A DNA stretch of 64,000 nucleotides from Anticarsia gemmatalis (Eukaryota; Arthropoda; Insecta; Lepidoptera; Erebidae). The notes under the pieces were generated by a model. It had not been told where the DNA came from and did not search any database. It worked only from the letters and a program-made list of their open reading frames with translations. The stretch is taken from the NCBI RefSeq assembly GCF_050436995.1, contig NC_134758.1, positions 10,106,001 through 10,170,000 on the forward strand, written 5' to 3'. The first letter of the stretch is position 1, and each line of letters begins with the position of its first letter. Made by a program: the position numbers and the translations under genes. Of this stretch, positions 38,661 through 51,675 are shown one piece after another.

Positions 38661-41329
38661 ATATTTTATGATAAACATATTTTATGGTCTGACATGTTTT
38701 CTAAAGTGTTTTTGAGAAGGAAACAATTTTGCACGTTTAAATGATTTGCAAACAAGATAACTCACTTTAGCTTCTTACTGTCGAAGCTTTTTAGCTTGCT
38801 CATACAATATCTTCATAAAAACTACAAGTATTACCTATTACCTACTCTACCGTACTGCAAGGAAAAAATCTGACAAATGTTATAGGTAACCACGGGTGTA
38901 GAGGTACAATAAATTATTGGCTTGATTATTAGTTAATCAAGAACAAACTCGACTCAAATTATCATAGTCTATATAAAAAAGTAGCATAGTATAAGTGCAA
39001 AATCTTATTAATTTACACATTATAGTACACATAGATCTTGCCATCGTGCGTGCTTTTAATACACGAACACAATACATAAAACAACAAATTAATACATCCG
39101 CAATAAATAAATCACGTATAGAAATATCAATAAATAACACATACACATTCATTAATTTAGCTAATTGTAGCTCTAATTAAAATAGAGGTGTACAGAACAA
39201 AGACCGCTAGTGGGGAAAAACCGTAATCTTGATAAAAAACCGTAACGCCTACAACTCTAGGCCAATAAGAAGTTATTACTTATACCGACTCCTCCTACAT
39301 TTGCACCGGTAATTGTTATTTGATTCAAGAAAAAACCGGCTTTACTCGAACACCATAATGGCGGAATATTATACTTTTAATTTACGTGAATCGTGTGAAG
39401 TTTTTTAGAATAATATTGAGAGGTTTTTTCTTTATGCGTTGTATATTCGGTTATCGAATAAGGAAGCAAGACTTGCTGTAGTTTATGGTCGAATGAGTAG
39501 TTTAATATGGAGAATACTATAATATTAAACAAATCTGATTACCGGTTAAAATGTGTATGATATCTATTATACTCATAATAAATCTGCAGTCCTTAAATAT
39601 TAGGGGCATTGAACAAGTATGAGTGACATTAAAATGCTCACAATTTCATGATGAACAAAATAACTACGCAAATCATAGATACTAGTCGTTAATCTTAATT
39701 GACAACAACTAGGTTCGACTATAAACGCGTCCTTTGAAGGATGCATATGATCAACTTAGATACTAATTGACCACCAATCTATAGAATGTCTGTGCTAAAG
39801 GTTGCTTAACCTATCTTTTACCAATGAAAGCTAACTATCAGTGCCTTGGAACCTGATATTTCTTAACGTAATATATCAATACAAGTTCCTCCAAACATGT
39901 TAGAAATTTAAGTAATGTAAGTATCAAGTAGAGTCTAAATTTACACCAACATATTTCCTAACAAGCTTCCTACCTACCAAAAAAATACATAGCCCATTAT
40001 TTTCCCCGATAACTATCGAAGGGCGTAATAAATAAGAACATAATCATGTACTCATTGTGCTTAGAGCCCTCTAAAAAAGGTCTACAAAAACTCTATGGGG
40101 TAGGTCCCACCCTCACGATTTTTTGCATCCGTCAGTCACCCTCGAGTTTGATTTTTCATTTCTATTGGTATATAATAGGTATCGATTTTAGGGGTCTGGG
40201 TTCCTTTGTGTGGTGTTTTGTGTTATAGGGTGTTTGTGATGGTATATAGTTTAGTGTTATATAAATGGGAATATGTAAAAGTCGACGACAAGTCGTAATT
40301 GAGTTGTAAATGTAGCTGTTAATGAATTTATTAATATTTTTGGACCATTTAGTAGCGAGACTTGGCAAGCACCGTTTATCGTGTTTAGTATTTCGTATTA
40401 TTGTTCGAAAATTTAGTTTTTTTTTGTGGAAATCAAAGTCAGTTTCGAGCTTCGAGGATAATCCCAGGTGGTCATTAACTTGTCAATTTCATAATCTTTC
40501 CATCTTTCTAAACAACGTTATATTATTCAGCTGCCTATGACTGCGGGTCAGTGATGTTCTAGCTTCTAAATTTTGTAAAACTCCGCCACTCGTGAACCTA
40601 AGCTCTCTACTAACTATGTAGTTGGGCTATAGTTCGAAAGAGGTAGAGCCAGTAAGGAAACCAAAATTCAAGGCCATTCTTTTTGTAACATTACTTTAAT
40701 ATATAAACGTTATTAGTAGTATAAATGGTTGTAGATCACGAAATCTTATAAAAAATATCAACATTTATTTTTATAAAATATTACTAAGTTTTACTTTGAT
40801 AAGTTCTTGCTAACTATAAATTTGTTAACGTGCTTAATTTTAAGTACACGATGCTTGGTTCATTGGCATAATAAAATGAACCCCTCATTATAGCATAATG
40901 CACGTCGTGGACCGAATTCGTTTACTAATCGAAATTGTTTTGATCCATACTACTAACACAGAAGACTTATAAACAATATTTTAGGATTAAACTGGCTTTA
41001 ATATTTAGAATTAGATGCTTGTAGCTTCGGAATTCTTCATAGACTACGTTTTATCGAAAGATGAAGTCTTAAAATGATGTCTTTTACTTAAACTACAGAC
41101 TACTTAATGGGTAGCCAGAGATCTGTGGATCAAGAATATGAATGAACGCGTATGTTGTATCGTTTCTCACTTGACAACTATTTGAAGCTAATATGCAGTG
41201 CATTGTTTTCTCTCTTACAATATAGTGATTAACACTTTACATCAAAACATCAATGTACTGAATAGTGACCATCAATTTTACGTACACTACTAGTATTCAA
41301 CTGAGATACGGGTACAGTAGCATGATTCA

Positions 41330-41490
41330 CTATAGTCGGTACTGTCGTGTATGGAAAGTTTGACATTTAAAATGTGCTGCCAAAATAGTTTCTATGACGC
41401 CCGTTAGAGGCGCTTATCAGATGTTCATACAAAATTTCTCGATAGCTAGCTGGTTGTCGATACTCGATAGTGGTAGAGAATCAAGGTACA
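41330..41490 (+). repeat. Dispersed repeat R2
   Basis: GTCGGTACTGTCGTGTATGG, TTTAAAATGTGCTGCCAAAA, CCGTTAGAGGCGCTTATCAG, GCTGGTTGTCGATACTCGAT. Non-coding; the ends are weakly inverted, suggesting a MITE. Confidence 0.65.
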
Positions 41491-44400
41491 GCTTATTGAT
41501 TAAATACCATACAATATGTAGGTATCTTTTCAAAAGTCAATACGACATTTTAAAACAGAAATTATTTTCATAAAATAAATATTAACATTCAGAAAGTAAG
41601 TAATATAAATAAAATAAGCAGAAACCGTTCTCTGAGGACGGCATTACCGTACGGCAAAAAGACATAATATGCATTTAAACAGTCTGAGTGTTGGCAAATG
41701 AGAATTTTCTTTCTAAGTAGATGATATAAAAACTGTCCTGTTTGTACTTTGTATGTTTGTTACATAAAATTATGCTGAATTTATGAGGTTTCAAATGTAG
41801 AGACAGAAGTTTTAATGCATTAGTTATTAAATAATGAGTTATTATGTGGATCTGGTCATTTCTTTGTTTATTACATTCTCTAGAATCTCAAATCTTCACG
41901 ACGAGTTTATGATATCTTTCTTGATTACTATATTATTATAGCTTGAAACAAAAAAGTTTTTATTTTTGTTACTTCATATTATGAACTTAGTTCCTATTAG
42001 ATACTAAACCTTAAAAGCGTTAACAATCACGAAAATACAGACATATTGATTATAATATAATTACATTTAACTCTTCAAACAACTATAAATTAATTTCATT
42101 CACTCAACAACATGAGCATTTCATTTATTCAAACCGTATTCTCAGACCTAACAAATTAATAAAACCTCAATACAAAACCGAAGAAACAATAAACACATAA
42201 AATAAAATAACAAAATAAGTCCACAACTTTTTCCATCGCGAAAAATCGACATGGGGGGGTTGATTCCAAGATGGCCGCGGTCTCTTAACACCCTATTTTT
42301 GTATTCTTTCCACCCCCGCAACACCCTGTATTTATGCATTTCACCCCTTAACAACCCTTAGTAAAAGTGCAACGAATTGCGCCCCACGGTAACCTTAATA
42401 TGTCGTGCTAATTGGGTACTCTTTGTTTCATATTCTGATATTAATAACGTGAATTTTTAACACGAATTCTGTTAAGTAGTTCAACTTGTGATATAATGGC
42501 CTTACTGTGGTTGGTACAGAAAATATTTCGTCGGTATCGACTAAAAATGTTCGTTGTTTTGTTGTAACACTTTTAGCATTAAAATGAGTTTAATGAGTTA
42601 ATGATATAACAAATGAAGATGTAGGTAACGTATCTATCTGTAATAATGTATGGTATTTAGAAGTATTACAGTATGCTAAATCTGTTATCTGGTTTACAAC
42701 ACAAGCTCTGCTTCATTTGGAATCAGATGACCCTATGTGTGAGACCACGCAGCTTTGCTCGTATTCATACTTTCATTCACTTCTAAGTTCCTAGAAGGTA
42801 ATTAAAAAAATACCCGATATCTAACTTCAGTTCTTCAACTATTTCTATGCAAAATTTTATCAAAATCGAATTAGCTACAACAGCGTCAAAGACGGATAGA
42901 CTTACGCATTTTTAATTGTAGAACTAAAAGCAATTATGATAATATTATAATCTATCTCTGTGTATCTAGTATATCACAAAATGCATAATTACTTTAACTC
43001 TTAATAAAATAAGTTAATAATAGTATTTCAGTAAATATATTCCAAAAAAATCAAGATATAAATCTGCAAGTTTGAGAAGTAAATTATAATACCGTTTGCA
43101 TCTTGGTGGTCCAAAGAAAACTCCACATGCCAGGTCATTGACCTGCATTTAAAATAATTATCTTATTATACATGTACAAGTAATTAACTTTGTATATAAT
43201 TAAAATTACTAACTCATTATTATGTATAATTATTTGTTATTTTAATGCCATTGAGTAATTGCGGTAGTTTTAAATATTTGTTTTGTGAACTCGTTTAAAA
43301 TACGGGTCACCTTGTTATGTTGTGTACGATTATAAAGGTGTCTTGTTTGTATGTTTGTAAAAGTTATATTGGGAATTTATTTTAATTAATTATTAAGGCT
43401 ACACTTTCGTTTTGAAGATGAATGTATAGGGGTATAACAAAAATAAAATAATATTCACGGAATCAGTTAGCCTATGACAAGCCCACTGCTGGGCAAGGGT
43501 CTCCTCGCGAATGAGAGTGGGATTTCGATTAGAAAATCAGTCGTAGTTATATAGATGATTTTTTCTCAATAAAACATTGTTAGTTACAGACTGAAGTGTT
43601 TTAGAATTAAATAGTTAAAGCCTAGTTTTTTCAACAGATTACTGTTATATTTCTGAGCAAGTACTGAAAAACTCTACGCAACTAAAAGCTATTTAAAGAA
43701 ATCTCAGGTATTAAATGGTTATTTATCGTATTTTCCTTGACTTCTTAAACCAGTAATAATTAATTTCTAATACACAAAAAACTTTTATGCACTTTTATGC
43801 CGAGTCAAGGAACTTGGAGATGTAATGCTTTGCTATTTTGAAGTTCTTATAAGTTTTAAATGTCAAAAAGTTCCTCAAATTTAAACCAAAACTGCGTAGG
43901 AGTTGAATTGTCATTTCATAACTCAAATGAAACTGAAAGTTTAAATCTATTTTAAGATATATCATCTGTGACAGATTTTAATTTTAGCCAAGTTATGGAC
44001 GCCATTTATAAATTGTCTTTGGAAAAATATCCTTATCTATGGTAACTGTAATCCGTGTTTTGACGTTATCGAGATGAAGGAAAGATGGATGTGACATTCC
44101 CTTGTACTAGGGAGGGTTTAGTGGGAGGAGAGTAGTGGGGCAAGTTACTATTATCAGCCTTTGAAAAATGTGTTGGGTAAGACAACTATTTTTTTTCGAT
44201 AGCCTAATTGAGTGGTTTACTGCTGAGCAAAGACCTTCCTCCTTTCCTGCCAAGTCAACCTATTGGCAGCAAGCATAAGTTAAGGTTTAAAAAATCTTTG
44301 AATATTTTATTAACAATAGTAAAAATCAAAATGATCATTAGCCATATTACCTATGAAAAGACAAAATGGTTTCTCTTTTATGTGAAAGTTCCGAATTAAT

Positions 44401-44592
44401 ACAGCTGTATTGAAACTCTACCTAATTGCAGTATTCTCTGTAAAGTTAAGCAAGTTATAATAGGTATATTATATTTATCCTCAATTTAAAATTACAATAA
44501 CACTAATTTAGGTACTCAACAACTCTAACAAATCATACCAAACATAAATCAAATCATCTCTAACCATTTCTAAAAATTTTTTTTTTTTTTTT
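41491..44592. other. Gene-free stretch
   Basis: A T1 tail at 43462 and a pair of diverged 33-bp units (AACACCCTATTTTTGTATTC / AACACCCTGTATTTATGCAT, 42286-42352) next to CCAAGATGGCCGCGG (Pho/YY1-like, 42266). No gene. Confidence 0.5.
43462..43530 (-). mobile_element. T1 SINE tail fragment
   Basis: CCCACTGCTGGGCAAGGGTC on the plus strand; the match ends near 43530. Confidence 0.65.
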
Positions 44593-44905
44593 TAATAACC
44601 CATATCTGTCCCACTTCAGGGCAAGGGTCTCCTCCCAAACGAGGGGGAGGGGTTAGGCCTTGAGTCCACCACGCTGGCCAAGTGCGGGTTGGGGACTTTG
44701 CATGCCCTCAATAAATGTATCAAACAAATTTTAGACATGCAAGGTTTCCTCACGATGTTTTCCTTCACCGTTAGAGCAAGTGATAATTATTTCTAATACA
44801 CACATAACTTCGAAAAGTCATTGGTGTGTTGCCTCGGATTCGAACCTGCGACCACTTGCGTGGGAGGTGTCAACTTAAACCACTCGGCTATCACTGCTTC
44901 AAACT
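44593..44905 (-). mobile_element. T1 tRNA-derived SINE, near full length
   Basis: Minus strand starts AGTGATAGCCGAGTGG, has a B box TTCGAATCC and ends in the CAGTGGGACAG-type tail next to a run of T on the plus strand. Best matched by the copy in lipase intron 2. Confidence 0.85.
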
Positions 44906-45674
44906 ATACAATAATTTTACAAGCTCCCGAATTCACTCGTCCCAATGCACCCTTTACTAACCCACTGTACTCGCGCGAGTTACTCGCCTGTGGTACTAAA
45001 CGGTACACCACTGAAGTCTTCTACTAAGGCACGTTCACCCCAACTGGGGGCGGCGACAGAGGGGAAGACACACCCCTTGGCTCGCGGTGTAGTGATGGAG
45101 CAAAATACTTTTTAACGGTACGAATATTATTTTTGTTTTCTATTGTGTTGTAGTACTGTTGTGTTCGGTGAAAGTGTGATGTGTATTTTAGTGTTTTAAT
45201 AAATTTGATTTTATTATTTTGTGCGAGTGATCTAGGTGAGAGTGATTTGTGTAAAAAATTATGAGTAACTTAATAATTGCAGTGTTAAAATTAATAAACT
45301 GTATGTAAGTCTGTGGTAATTCAGTGTTGAGTTCAGAAAATAAAATAGGTCCATCAAAATGTTTGTTTTATTTTGGATAAGAGTCTATCACCAGGTATCC
45401 AATTTCAATATTTTTGATGTTACTAAAACTGAACTATAATAAATTATATTAGTTTTTTTTCCTCATGCATTTCGTACAGACCTTACAGACTCAATAATCA
45501 AGAGATTCAATATACCTTTTCCATCACAACTTTACTCCAAAAATATCCAAGCAAACCCTCAATATCTACCTAGTATAACTCCCTCACATCACTCCGAGCC
45601 CTCCTTACTTTGGGGTCACCCCACGCCACTTCTTTCTCTTATTTCCCGGCTTTTTTTCGGACGCCATATTTAAC

Positions 45675-45684
45675 GCGCATGCGC
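45675..45684. promoter_or_regulatory. NRF1/Ewg palindrome GCGCATGCGC
   Basis: An exact palindromic site with the consensus flanks C and A (45674, 45685). It is preceded by CGGACGCCATATTT (Pho/YY1-like core) in a short GC-richer stretch (45590-45720). In insects Erect wing binds this motif at housekeeping promoters. No TATA/initiator pair or coding exon could be tied to it. Confidence 0.4.
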
Positions 45685-46974
45685 ACAAAACACCCGCGCA
45701 AAAGAATTCATCCCCATCGATTTATCAGTTACGATAGGAGTAAATAAAAACCCGTATGTAACTTGTACTTGCCTATTTTTATTTCTTTATTTGTTTGATT
45801 GGAATTTGCTTTGGGATATTTTTTGTTTGCGTGTGAACGGGTCTTGAAATGTCTGTGTTATGAATTTACTTTTAAGATTTTTGTGGAAATAAAGTTACTT
45901 ATGTAGGTACTTATACAGTTTACGAATATGCGCAAGTGAATAAGGGTATACTGTCATAGTTTAAGTCTTTTTTTATAATGAAGATATTTAAATATCTTGT
46001 GGTATTTGTTTAAAGCAAATAAAATTGGTAACTTTTGATGTGCATTACATAAAGTATTTGTTCTTTGTAGGCAATCATTTTCATAACATTTTACAGTAAT
46101 AGTTCAATGTACGATAAATATGAGTAGGTAATCTTTATATGTTCAAGTTAAGATAAATACAGTTCCTAAATGCCAAAATTGGATTACCACCGTAACTATT
46201 GTACACAAAACTTTCAGATTTCAGAACTAGCAAGACAGAAACTAACAAGCAGACAATAATACTTTTTTAGTAAAATAGACTATAAGAATGAAACACTTCT
46301 TTAGAGGTCTACTTTCTATCGTAAATAAGGTTTTTTTTAGAATATGTTGATCACTAAATTTTCCATACATCCAATATCAACATAAAAATACCTAAAAAAC
46401 AGAAAAATCAAACTTAATCACATTCCATTTTTAACTTCAAATAACGAATGATAACGTAATCATCGCAATTCCACCGCTCCAGGGGTGCCAACATCAACTC
46501 GCAATATCCGGTTCGAGCGAGTGGCAGGCCTGTTTCATCCACCGGTAGTGACGCAGACGCACTTCCGGTCGACTGTAATTGTCATAACGTTTTAGGTTTA
46601 GTGCTTTGAAAGCCTTCTAGGTTCTATGTGTAGAGAATAATGGAGGTATAACTCATCAGTAGGTATTTTATTGCTTTTACGACCTTTTAATAGATAAGTA
46701 TTCCGATAGTTAACCAGCAGTTAAGTTAACCGTAACTTAACTGTGGGTCTCTATACTTTGAGTAAGTATCGGTTAAATTAACGAGCGGAAATTGAAAATT
46801 AATTTCTTCTAAGACCATATTTTAGATGTTACATCCATGACATGAAATATAAAGTCAAAGGAAGAATAAAATTAAATGCATAAGTCCTAAATAGATTTAA
46901 AACTTTACTATCAAATGAAATAGTAAAACATTCTGATGCTATTATATCAACACGCTTGGTATACCCAAAGGTGC

Positions 46975-47150
46975 GGCAGAGGTGTCTGTATTAAATTGTT
47001 CAATTTTATACTAATTTCGCTAACTACAATGTAGATCCCTAGTTCCTAATTATAGTTCTGATGAAAGCTTTTGATCGACCTGGGAATTGAAATCGGGACT
47101 CCGCGATCGGCAGTTCTCCAGCCCTACACATCAGTCGGATCAGAACAAAA
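46975..47150 (-). mobile_element. Diverged tRNA-SINE (T2-like)
   Basis: GACCTGGGAATTGAAATCGG and CACATCAGTCGGATCAG on the plus strand resemble a decayed B box and head. Confidence 0.4.
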
Positions 47151-48604
47151 AAATATGCATACCAATTGACCGTAGTCACAAAGTACCGTCAAACCCTACC
47201 TGGAGTACGAACCCCATACCCTTTACTAATTCTTAGACGTCGTACCATGTCTAAACAAGTTAACCTCACATAGGGTCTAATCGGATCTTTGCTAACATTT
47301 ACTTAGTCCTGCATTTAATTTTGTTATCGTAAGTGAATTGAGACGCTCATAGCCAGTTGTATTACTTAGAAGACGCGTAGCAGCGAAGGATAGTTTAAAA
47401 ATGGATTTGTTGTCTCACAACTTTTAAAATTAGTTTTGATTGTGTATTGTAACGGCTATCATACATATCAACATCTGGAAAAAATCAGCCATGTTAAATC
47501 GTGGGAAACATAAATGATGTGATTTTGATTATTTTTTCACGTAGAAATAACACTAGTCACAAATTATGGCAATATCAAATGATTATAATACTCAGTGAAA
47601 TAGACTTTTTGGTCACATGGTAATTATAACAATAATTGTGATATATAATTACGTGTATTATATGTCGTCCGCAAAATATAACTCGAAAATCAAATAAAAG
47701 ACTTCGTATGTGTCGTATTATACAATTTTCACATTTGTTCCCTTAATTATTCATTATCTTAAACTCTCTTACTTAATATTTTGTGAAGATAATTTCAACT
47801 TTCAATTAATATATTTTACCCTACGCAAGCACCAAACCTACTAAACACTTAATTATCACTACCAATGAAGTCTTAACTGACAACAACTTTATTTAAAAGC
47901 CTTGAAGGTAGAATTTTAAATTAAACCCTTATTTTTTACACCCAAATGATTTTGAACAGAGGGATTTTACCATTTTCTTTCGCACCCTTCGAATACAAAA
48001 CGGGTTTAAGAAAAACCCCTTCCCGTAGGGGTTTGTTTGAGAACCCGGGGTGAACAATTTGACACTCAAAGGACAAGTTTCTTTGATGTCCTTTACTATT
48101 CCGTTTGGTTATTGATTAGTTGGAAAATGCTATCGTTTGATGTCAAGAAATGTGTTTATGAGAGCAGATTTTATTTACTAAAGCATCATGCTTATTGAAA
48201 ATACGAAATCTTATCTTAGGTATAACTTTATTCCTTTAAAAAACTTAATTCCGTTTCTAGGTGTGAAACTTTAAGCTCATAATTATAATCACGGTAAAGT
48301 TTTCAGGGTTGAAGTATCTATAATAATGTATTGAAGAGAATCAGTACCATATTTCTATTGATTCATACCGATTATAAACCATAGAATAGTGGATCAAGTG
48401 TTACTAAACATAAAAGGCATAAATTCAGTATAAGTCTTATTTCATTTAGCTTGCATTAAGTTAAAAAGTTTCAAAAGTATCTGTTTAATCGCGAAATGCG
48501 AAAGAATTTCATCCATTTCACAAGATTACTTAACCATTAACCCTAACTTGTGAAAACCAGATCATCACTTAACCCTACGCTACACAAGTATCAAAAAATC
48601 TCGC

Positions 48605-48635
48605 TATAAATAAAACGCGACGTCAAAAACTCAGT
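48605..48635 (+). promoter_or_regulatory. Candidate RNA polymerase II core promoter
   Basis: TATAAATA (48605-48612) is followed by the arthropod initiator TCAGT (48631-48635); the initiator A lies 28 bases after the first T of the box, the ideal spacing. The next 60 bases include a sharp GC- and CpG-rich block (48655-48700, GCGGCGGGCGCGGGCGGGCG), unlike anything nearby. No downstream promoter element is seen at the +28 position. It would drive transcription to the right; no long reading frame follows at once, so exon 1 would be non-coding or short. Confidence 0.5.
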
Positions 48636-49146
48636 GAAAAAGAAAATTTGAGTGCGGCGGGCGCGGGCGGGCGCGGCCCAGCTCGCCGCGGAGCTCGCAA
48701 GATCCCTTGTGTACCCACTCTTTTCCTTATTAACAACGGGATTCTAGGGAGATTTAGGGATTTTGATACTTGGATTTATAGTTAGGAAGAGTTTGGTATC
48801 TGCTTAAAGAACTTAAGAATAAACTGCGGCACGCCTATACCTCATACAATAAGAATGCAAACACGCAACTTATCAAAAGTTTACATAATGTTTTGATTCG
48901 GAGTTTGTCGTCCTGTAGTATAGCTTATATAGATTTGACTGTAAGAACTTCATGTGACTATTAGAGATTTCCAAATGCATCTAATAGTTGGTACTTATTT
49001 CCTGCAACTACAAATACTACAGCGTCGGGGCAGGCAAAATTCTTATATTTGGTTTTTCTGTTATCATATCATGTTGTCAGGCAATGATCAGATTAAAGTC
49101 AAAAATATTAAACTACTATTTCATGTGACTGTAGATATTATTGGAA

Positions 49147-49222
49147 CATGTCAAAGGCCTTCCAGGCGGCTTAAACAACTTTGACACTAGGTTGACCACT
49201 AACCATACAGCAAAAACAGTTA
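49147..49222 (+). repeat. Dispersed repeat R3
   Basis: AAGGCCTTCCAGGCGGCTTA, AACTTTGACACTAGGTTGAC, CACTAACCATACAGC. Further degraded pieces occur at 51965-52008 and 52340-52395. Confidence 0.55.
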
Positions 49223-49380
49223 TATAAATTAGATAATAAACACATCACAAACTACTATATTTTATCAAAACATTATAACAGAATTCACTCAATCAAAATA
49301 CCTCATTTTCAAAGTATCAAATCGTCTAAACCCAACTACACAGACACCCTGTATGCCTATGGCTTGTTTCTTTTTGGCAG

Positions 49381-49407
49381 GGGACTACCACCCCGTGTAT
49401 AATGGAG
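49381..49407 (+). other. Candidate 27-nt microexon
   Basis: A good acceptor (TTGTTTCTTTTTGGCAG, ending 49380) and a consensus donor (GGAG|GTAAGTG at 49408) enclose 27 bases, a multiple of three. One frame encodes DYHPVYNG with split flanking codons. It lies 750 bases downstream of the candidate promoter on the same strand. No family identity; chance pairing of splice-like signals is a real alternative. Confidence 0.35.
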
Positions 49408-49619
49408 GTAAGTGCGCAGAACCTCCGCTCTCGTGTACACGCCTATGTTTCTTACCTTCTTGTATATAACGTTGCACACGGTGCTTAGGTAATGATGGAT
49501 TTGGTAATGTTTGGACATTGATTTGATTTGGCATGTATTACGATTGGTTTGAATTGAATTAATTTGTTTTTTAAGAGGGTTGAGTCACAGTTTTTATAGA
49601 TAAAAGATGTATGTTTTTT

Positions 49620-49688
49620 GTTATCCCATTACTGTCCCACTGCTGGGCAAGAGCCTCCCAAACGAGGGAGGCCTTGAGTCCACATCCA
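49620..49688 (-). mobile_element. T1 SINE tail fragment
   Basis: CCCACTGCTGGGCAAGAGCC on the plus strand, internally shortened. Confidence 0.65.
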
Positions 49689-49734
49689 AAATAATTATGA
49701 TTTTGTAAAATTATTTACAATGGTTGATTGACGA

Positions 49735-49935
49735 TGAAAAAAAACGCCACTGTTGCGCGCCGTGTTATGGGTTCGATACCCAAATGGGTCTATTATTTGT
49801 ATAGTACGGTGTTTCAATTCAAACAACAGTTTCAGGACTTGTCGTTGGTTTATTTGTATGTTTATAAAAGGCTTTGCAATACTTTAATAATTCTTAGTTC
49901 GGGAGTTCACATATCCAAACTACAGTGTATAAGAG
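49735..49935 (+). mobile_element. T3 SINE, head-decayed
   Basis: B box GGGTTCGATACCCAAATGGG followed by a diverged body ending AATAATTCTTAGTTCGGGAG. Confidence 0.6.
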
Positions 49936-50344
49936 ACCACACTTATTTGTAGTTTCGCTCAGGAATCAAACCTACGACAACCTCACAACAGCAGTAGAAG
50001 TGACCACACTAACTACCACAGCACTACAAACATAATCCCCACATAATTTCACCACAAAATGTGAGAACCAAACCCAGCACACAGTGATAAAGTTAACCAC
50101 ACTGACTTAATAGTTAACCACTGTACTACTACCATGATCACCACATAATTTCAGCACAAAATCATCCCTTACCTCCATCTCGCTGACTCCAATCTCTCAT
50201 AAAAGTGCCCTTATCCCTTATCTATGCCCTAGACGTGTTCAAGTGCCAGATAAATTTGCCATCGACTTGAAAAGCCACGCATTACTTTACCCAATAAGAG
50301 TCTCTTGAAAAAAAGCTTAAGATTTTTGGCTCATTTGAATTTTA

Positions 50345-50560
50345 TAGACTGCCTCCGTATCGCAGTGGTTTTGGTCGCTATGCCGCTACTATTGTGTTTG
50401 GAGGTCGTGGGTTCGATACCCATACGGAACATTTTATATGTGTGATTCACATATTATAATTGTTTTGGGTCCGATTGCATTTTGTGTCCGTTGTTTCTGT
50501 GGTTGTAAGTCTCCACGACCCAAAAGTAGTTCGGGATTAAAAAAAAATCACACACGGTCA
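50345..50560 (+). mobile_element. T3 tRNA-derived SINE, best head in window
   Basis: CCTCCGTATCGCAGTGGTTT (A box region) and GTGGGTTCGATACCCATACG (B box) look tRNA-like. It is a SINE rather than a tRNA gene, because the family body continues downstream and no acceptor stem closes. Confidence 0.75.
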
Positions 50561-50664
50561 TTTGAGTGACTAAACTAAATAGAGCTTGTACTATGGTAAC
50601 CACTTCTTGATAAATACACTACATAATAATATATACTTCTAAATACGTACTTATGGCGGCACCA

Positions 50665-50790
50665 GAAATATTTTATTTGTGAAAATTTATTTCTGATTAT
50701 CACGGTTCATGAGGTAAACCGCCTAGTGACAGACGGACAGACAGCAATATAGAAATAAGTACTTTTCACCCTTTAGCTACTGAACCCTAT
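50665..50790 (+). repeat. Dispersed repeat R4 fragment
   Basis: ATCACGGTTCATGAGGTAAA then CTAGTGACAGACGGACAGAC. Confidence 0.55.
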
Positions 50791-51595
50791 AAAATTAAAT
50801 GTTCCAAAGAACGGTCAAACATTTATTAATTATCACAATATTTTATACGTTAATAGTCCGGTACAATGTTTAATACAATTTTAGCATCTGGCAATAAAAA
50901 CGCATACAAATGGTCGAAATTAAATAAACATGTCAAGGTTTTGACCAATTATGGTTAACACGTAATAATATGCTCCATAACTTTTGTACTGAGCCTCTGA
51001 ATAATGTAAAGAACTTTATACACTGGGGTAGATTTCAAGCCGGCTTTACGCTTGAGGTAAAAATGGATTCTTATATGAATGAAGTAGGTAATATAAAGAA
51101 CGTAATTCTAGTTATTTGATCAAGTGAAGTATTGTCAAACATTATGTCAGTTTCTAGTGCTTTTTAACCTAGGAATGGTGTTCATATACGATTTAAATAC
51201 TACTTTGATCATGTTTTATTCAGATGGTGGTGCTGTGACGCTGTGAATTGGCAAGTGTGTTAAAAAAGCAAAGTTTAATTAAAATCGCATCGACATGTGT
51301 GCTGATAAAATTAATGTTACGCAAATAAAACTTGTGATAAATATTACCATTTTGCTCAATAGATTCGAATCCTATGTGGGCTAAAATATTTGTGTGATAC
51401 ACCTTAATGTATCGACTCAAAATGTAACAGCTCTCAAAATGATTTTTATTTTATTTTATACGCAGTTTTATGAATAAAAATCTACACATTGAATCCAAAA
51501 ACGAGTGTATATCAAGTATGTCCAAAAATCATTGTCAAAGTCAGTCAATAATTATTTTATTCAAATGTTGTTCACTAAACACCAAAGTAATATTC

Positions 51596-51667
51596 CGGTT
51601 TATAATATAGGCAAATATTTATTTATTTACTCGGTTTATAATATAAGTAAATATTTATTTATTTATA
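51596..51667 (+). repeat. Two 36-bp tandem units
   Basis: CGGTTTATAATATAGGCAAA and CGGTTTATAATATAAGTAAA each lead into ATATTTATTTATTTA. An inverted ATATTATAAACTGAG follows and abuts a deleted T1 SINE. Confidence 0.7.
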
Positions 51668-51675
51668 TTATAAAC

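Larger units (their letters stand above)
31867..41329. other. Long gene-free stretch with LINE-tail remnants
   Basis: Holds the LINE-tail-like pieces at 33000-33130, 33690-33880, 35125-35292 and 38155-38345 and a T2 fragment at 38550-38660. CTTAAGGGG...CCCCTAAG (34234-34262) and AAGGGGGTTGTTACCCCCCC (34303-34324) are small hairpins in an otherwise plain region. No gene. Confidence 0.5.
44906..48604. other. Gene-free stretch with promoter-like GC patches
   Basis: GC-richer patches at 45035-45095 (inverted CCCCAACTGGGGG) and 45590-45720 (NRF1 site), and CACTTCCGGTCGAC with GTGACGCAGACGC (46547-46573), an ETS-like site. A donor-like ATCTAG|GTGAGAG lies at 45235. They could mark regulatory DNA, but no exon is provable. 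Confidence 0.4.

Noticed and set aside
44821..45027. Open frame with GFEPATTCVGG-like peptide, also at 51655-51879 and 58147-58379
   Set aside because: The peptides come from the T1 SINE tRNA-like head, not from genes.
50345..50425. Possible tRNA gene
   Set aside because: It has A- and B-box motifs but no closing acceptor stem, and it continues into the T3 SINE body.
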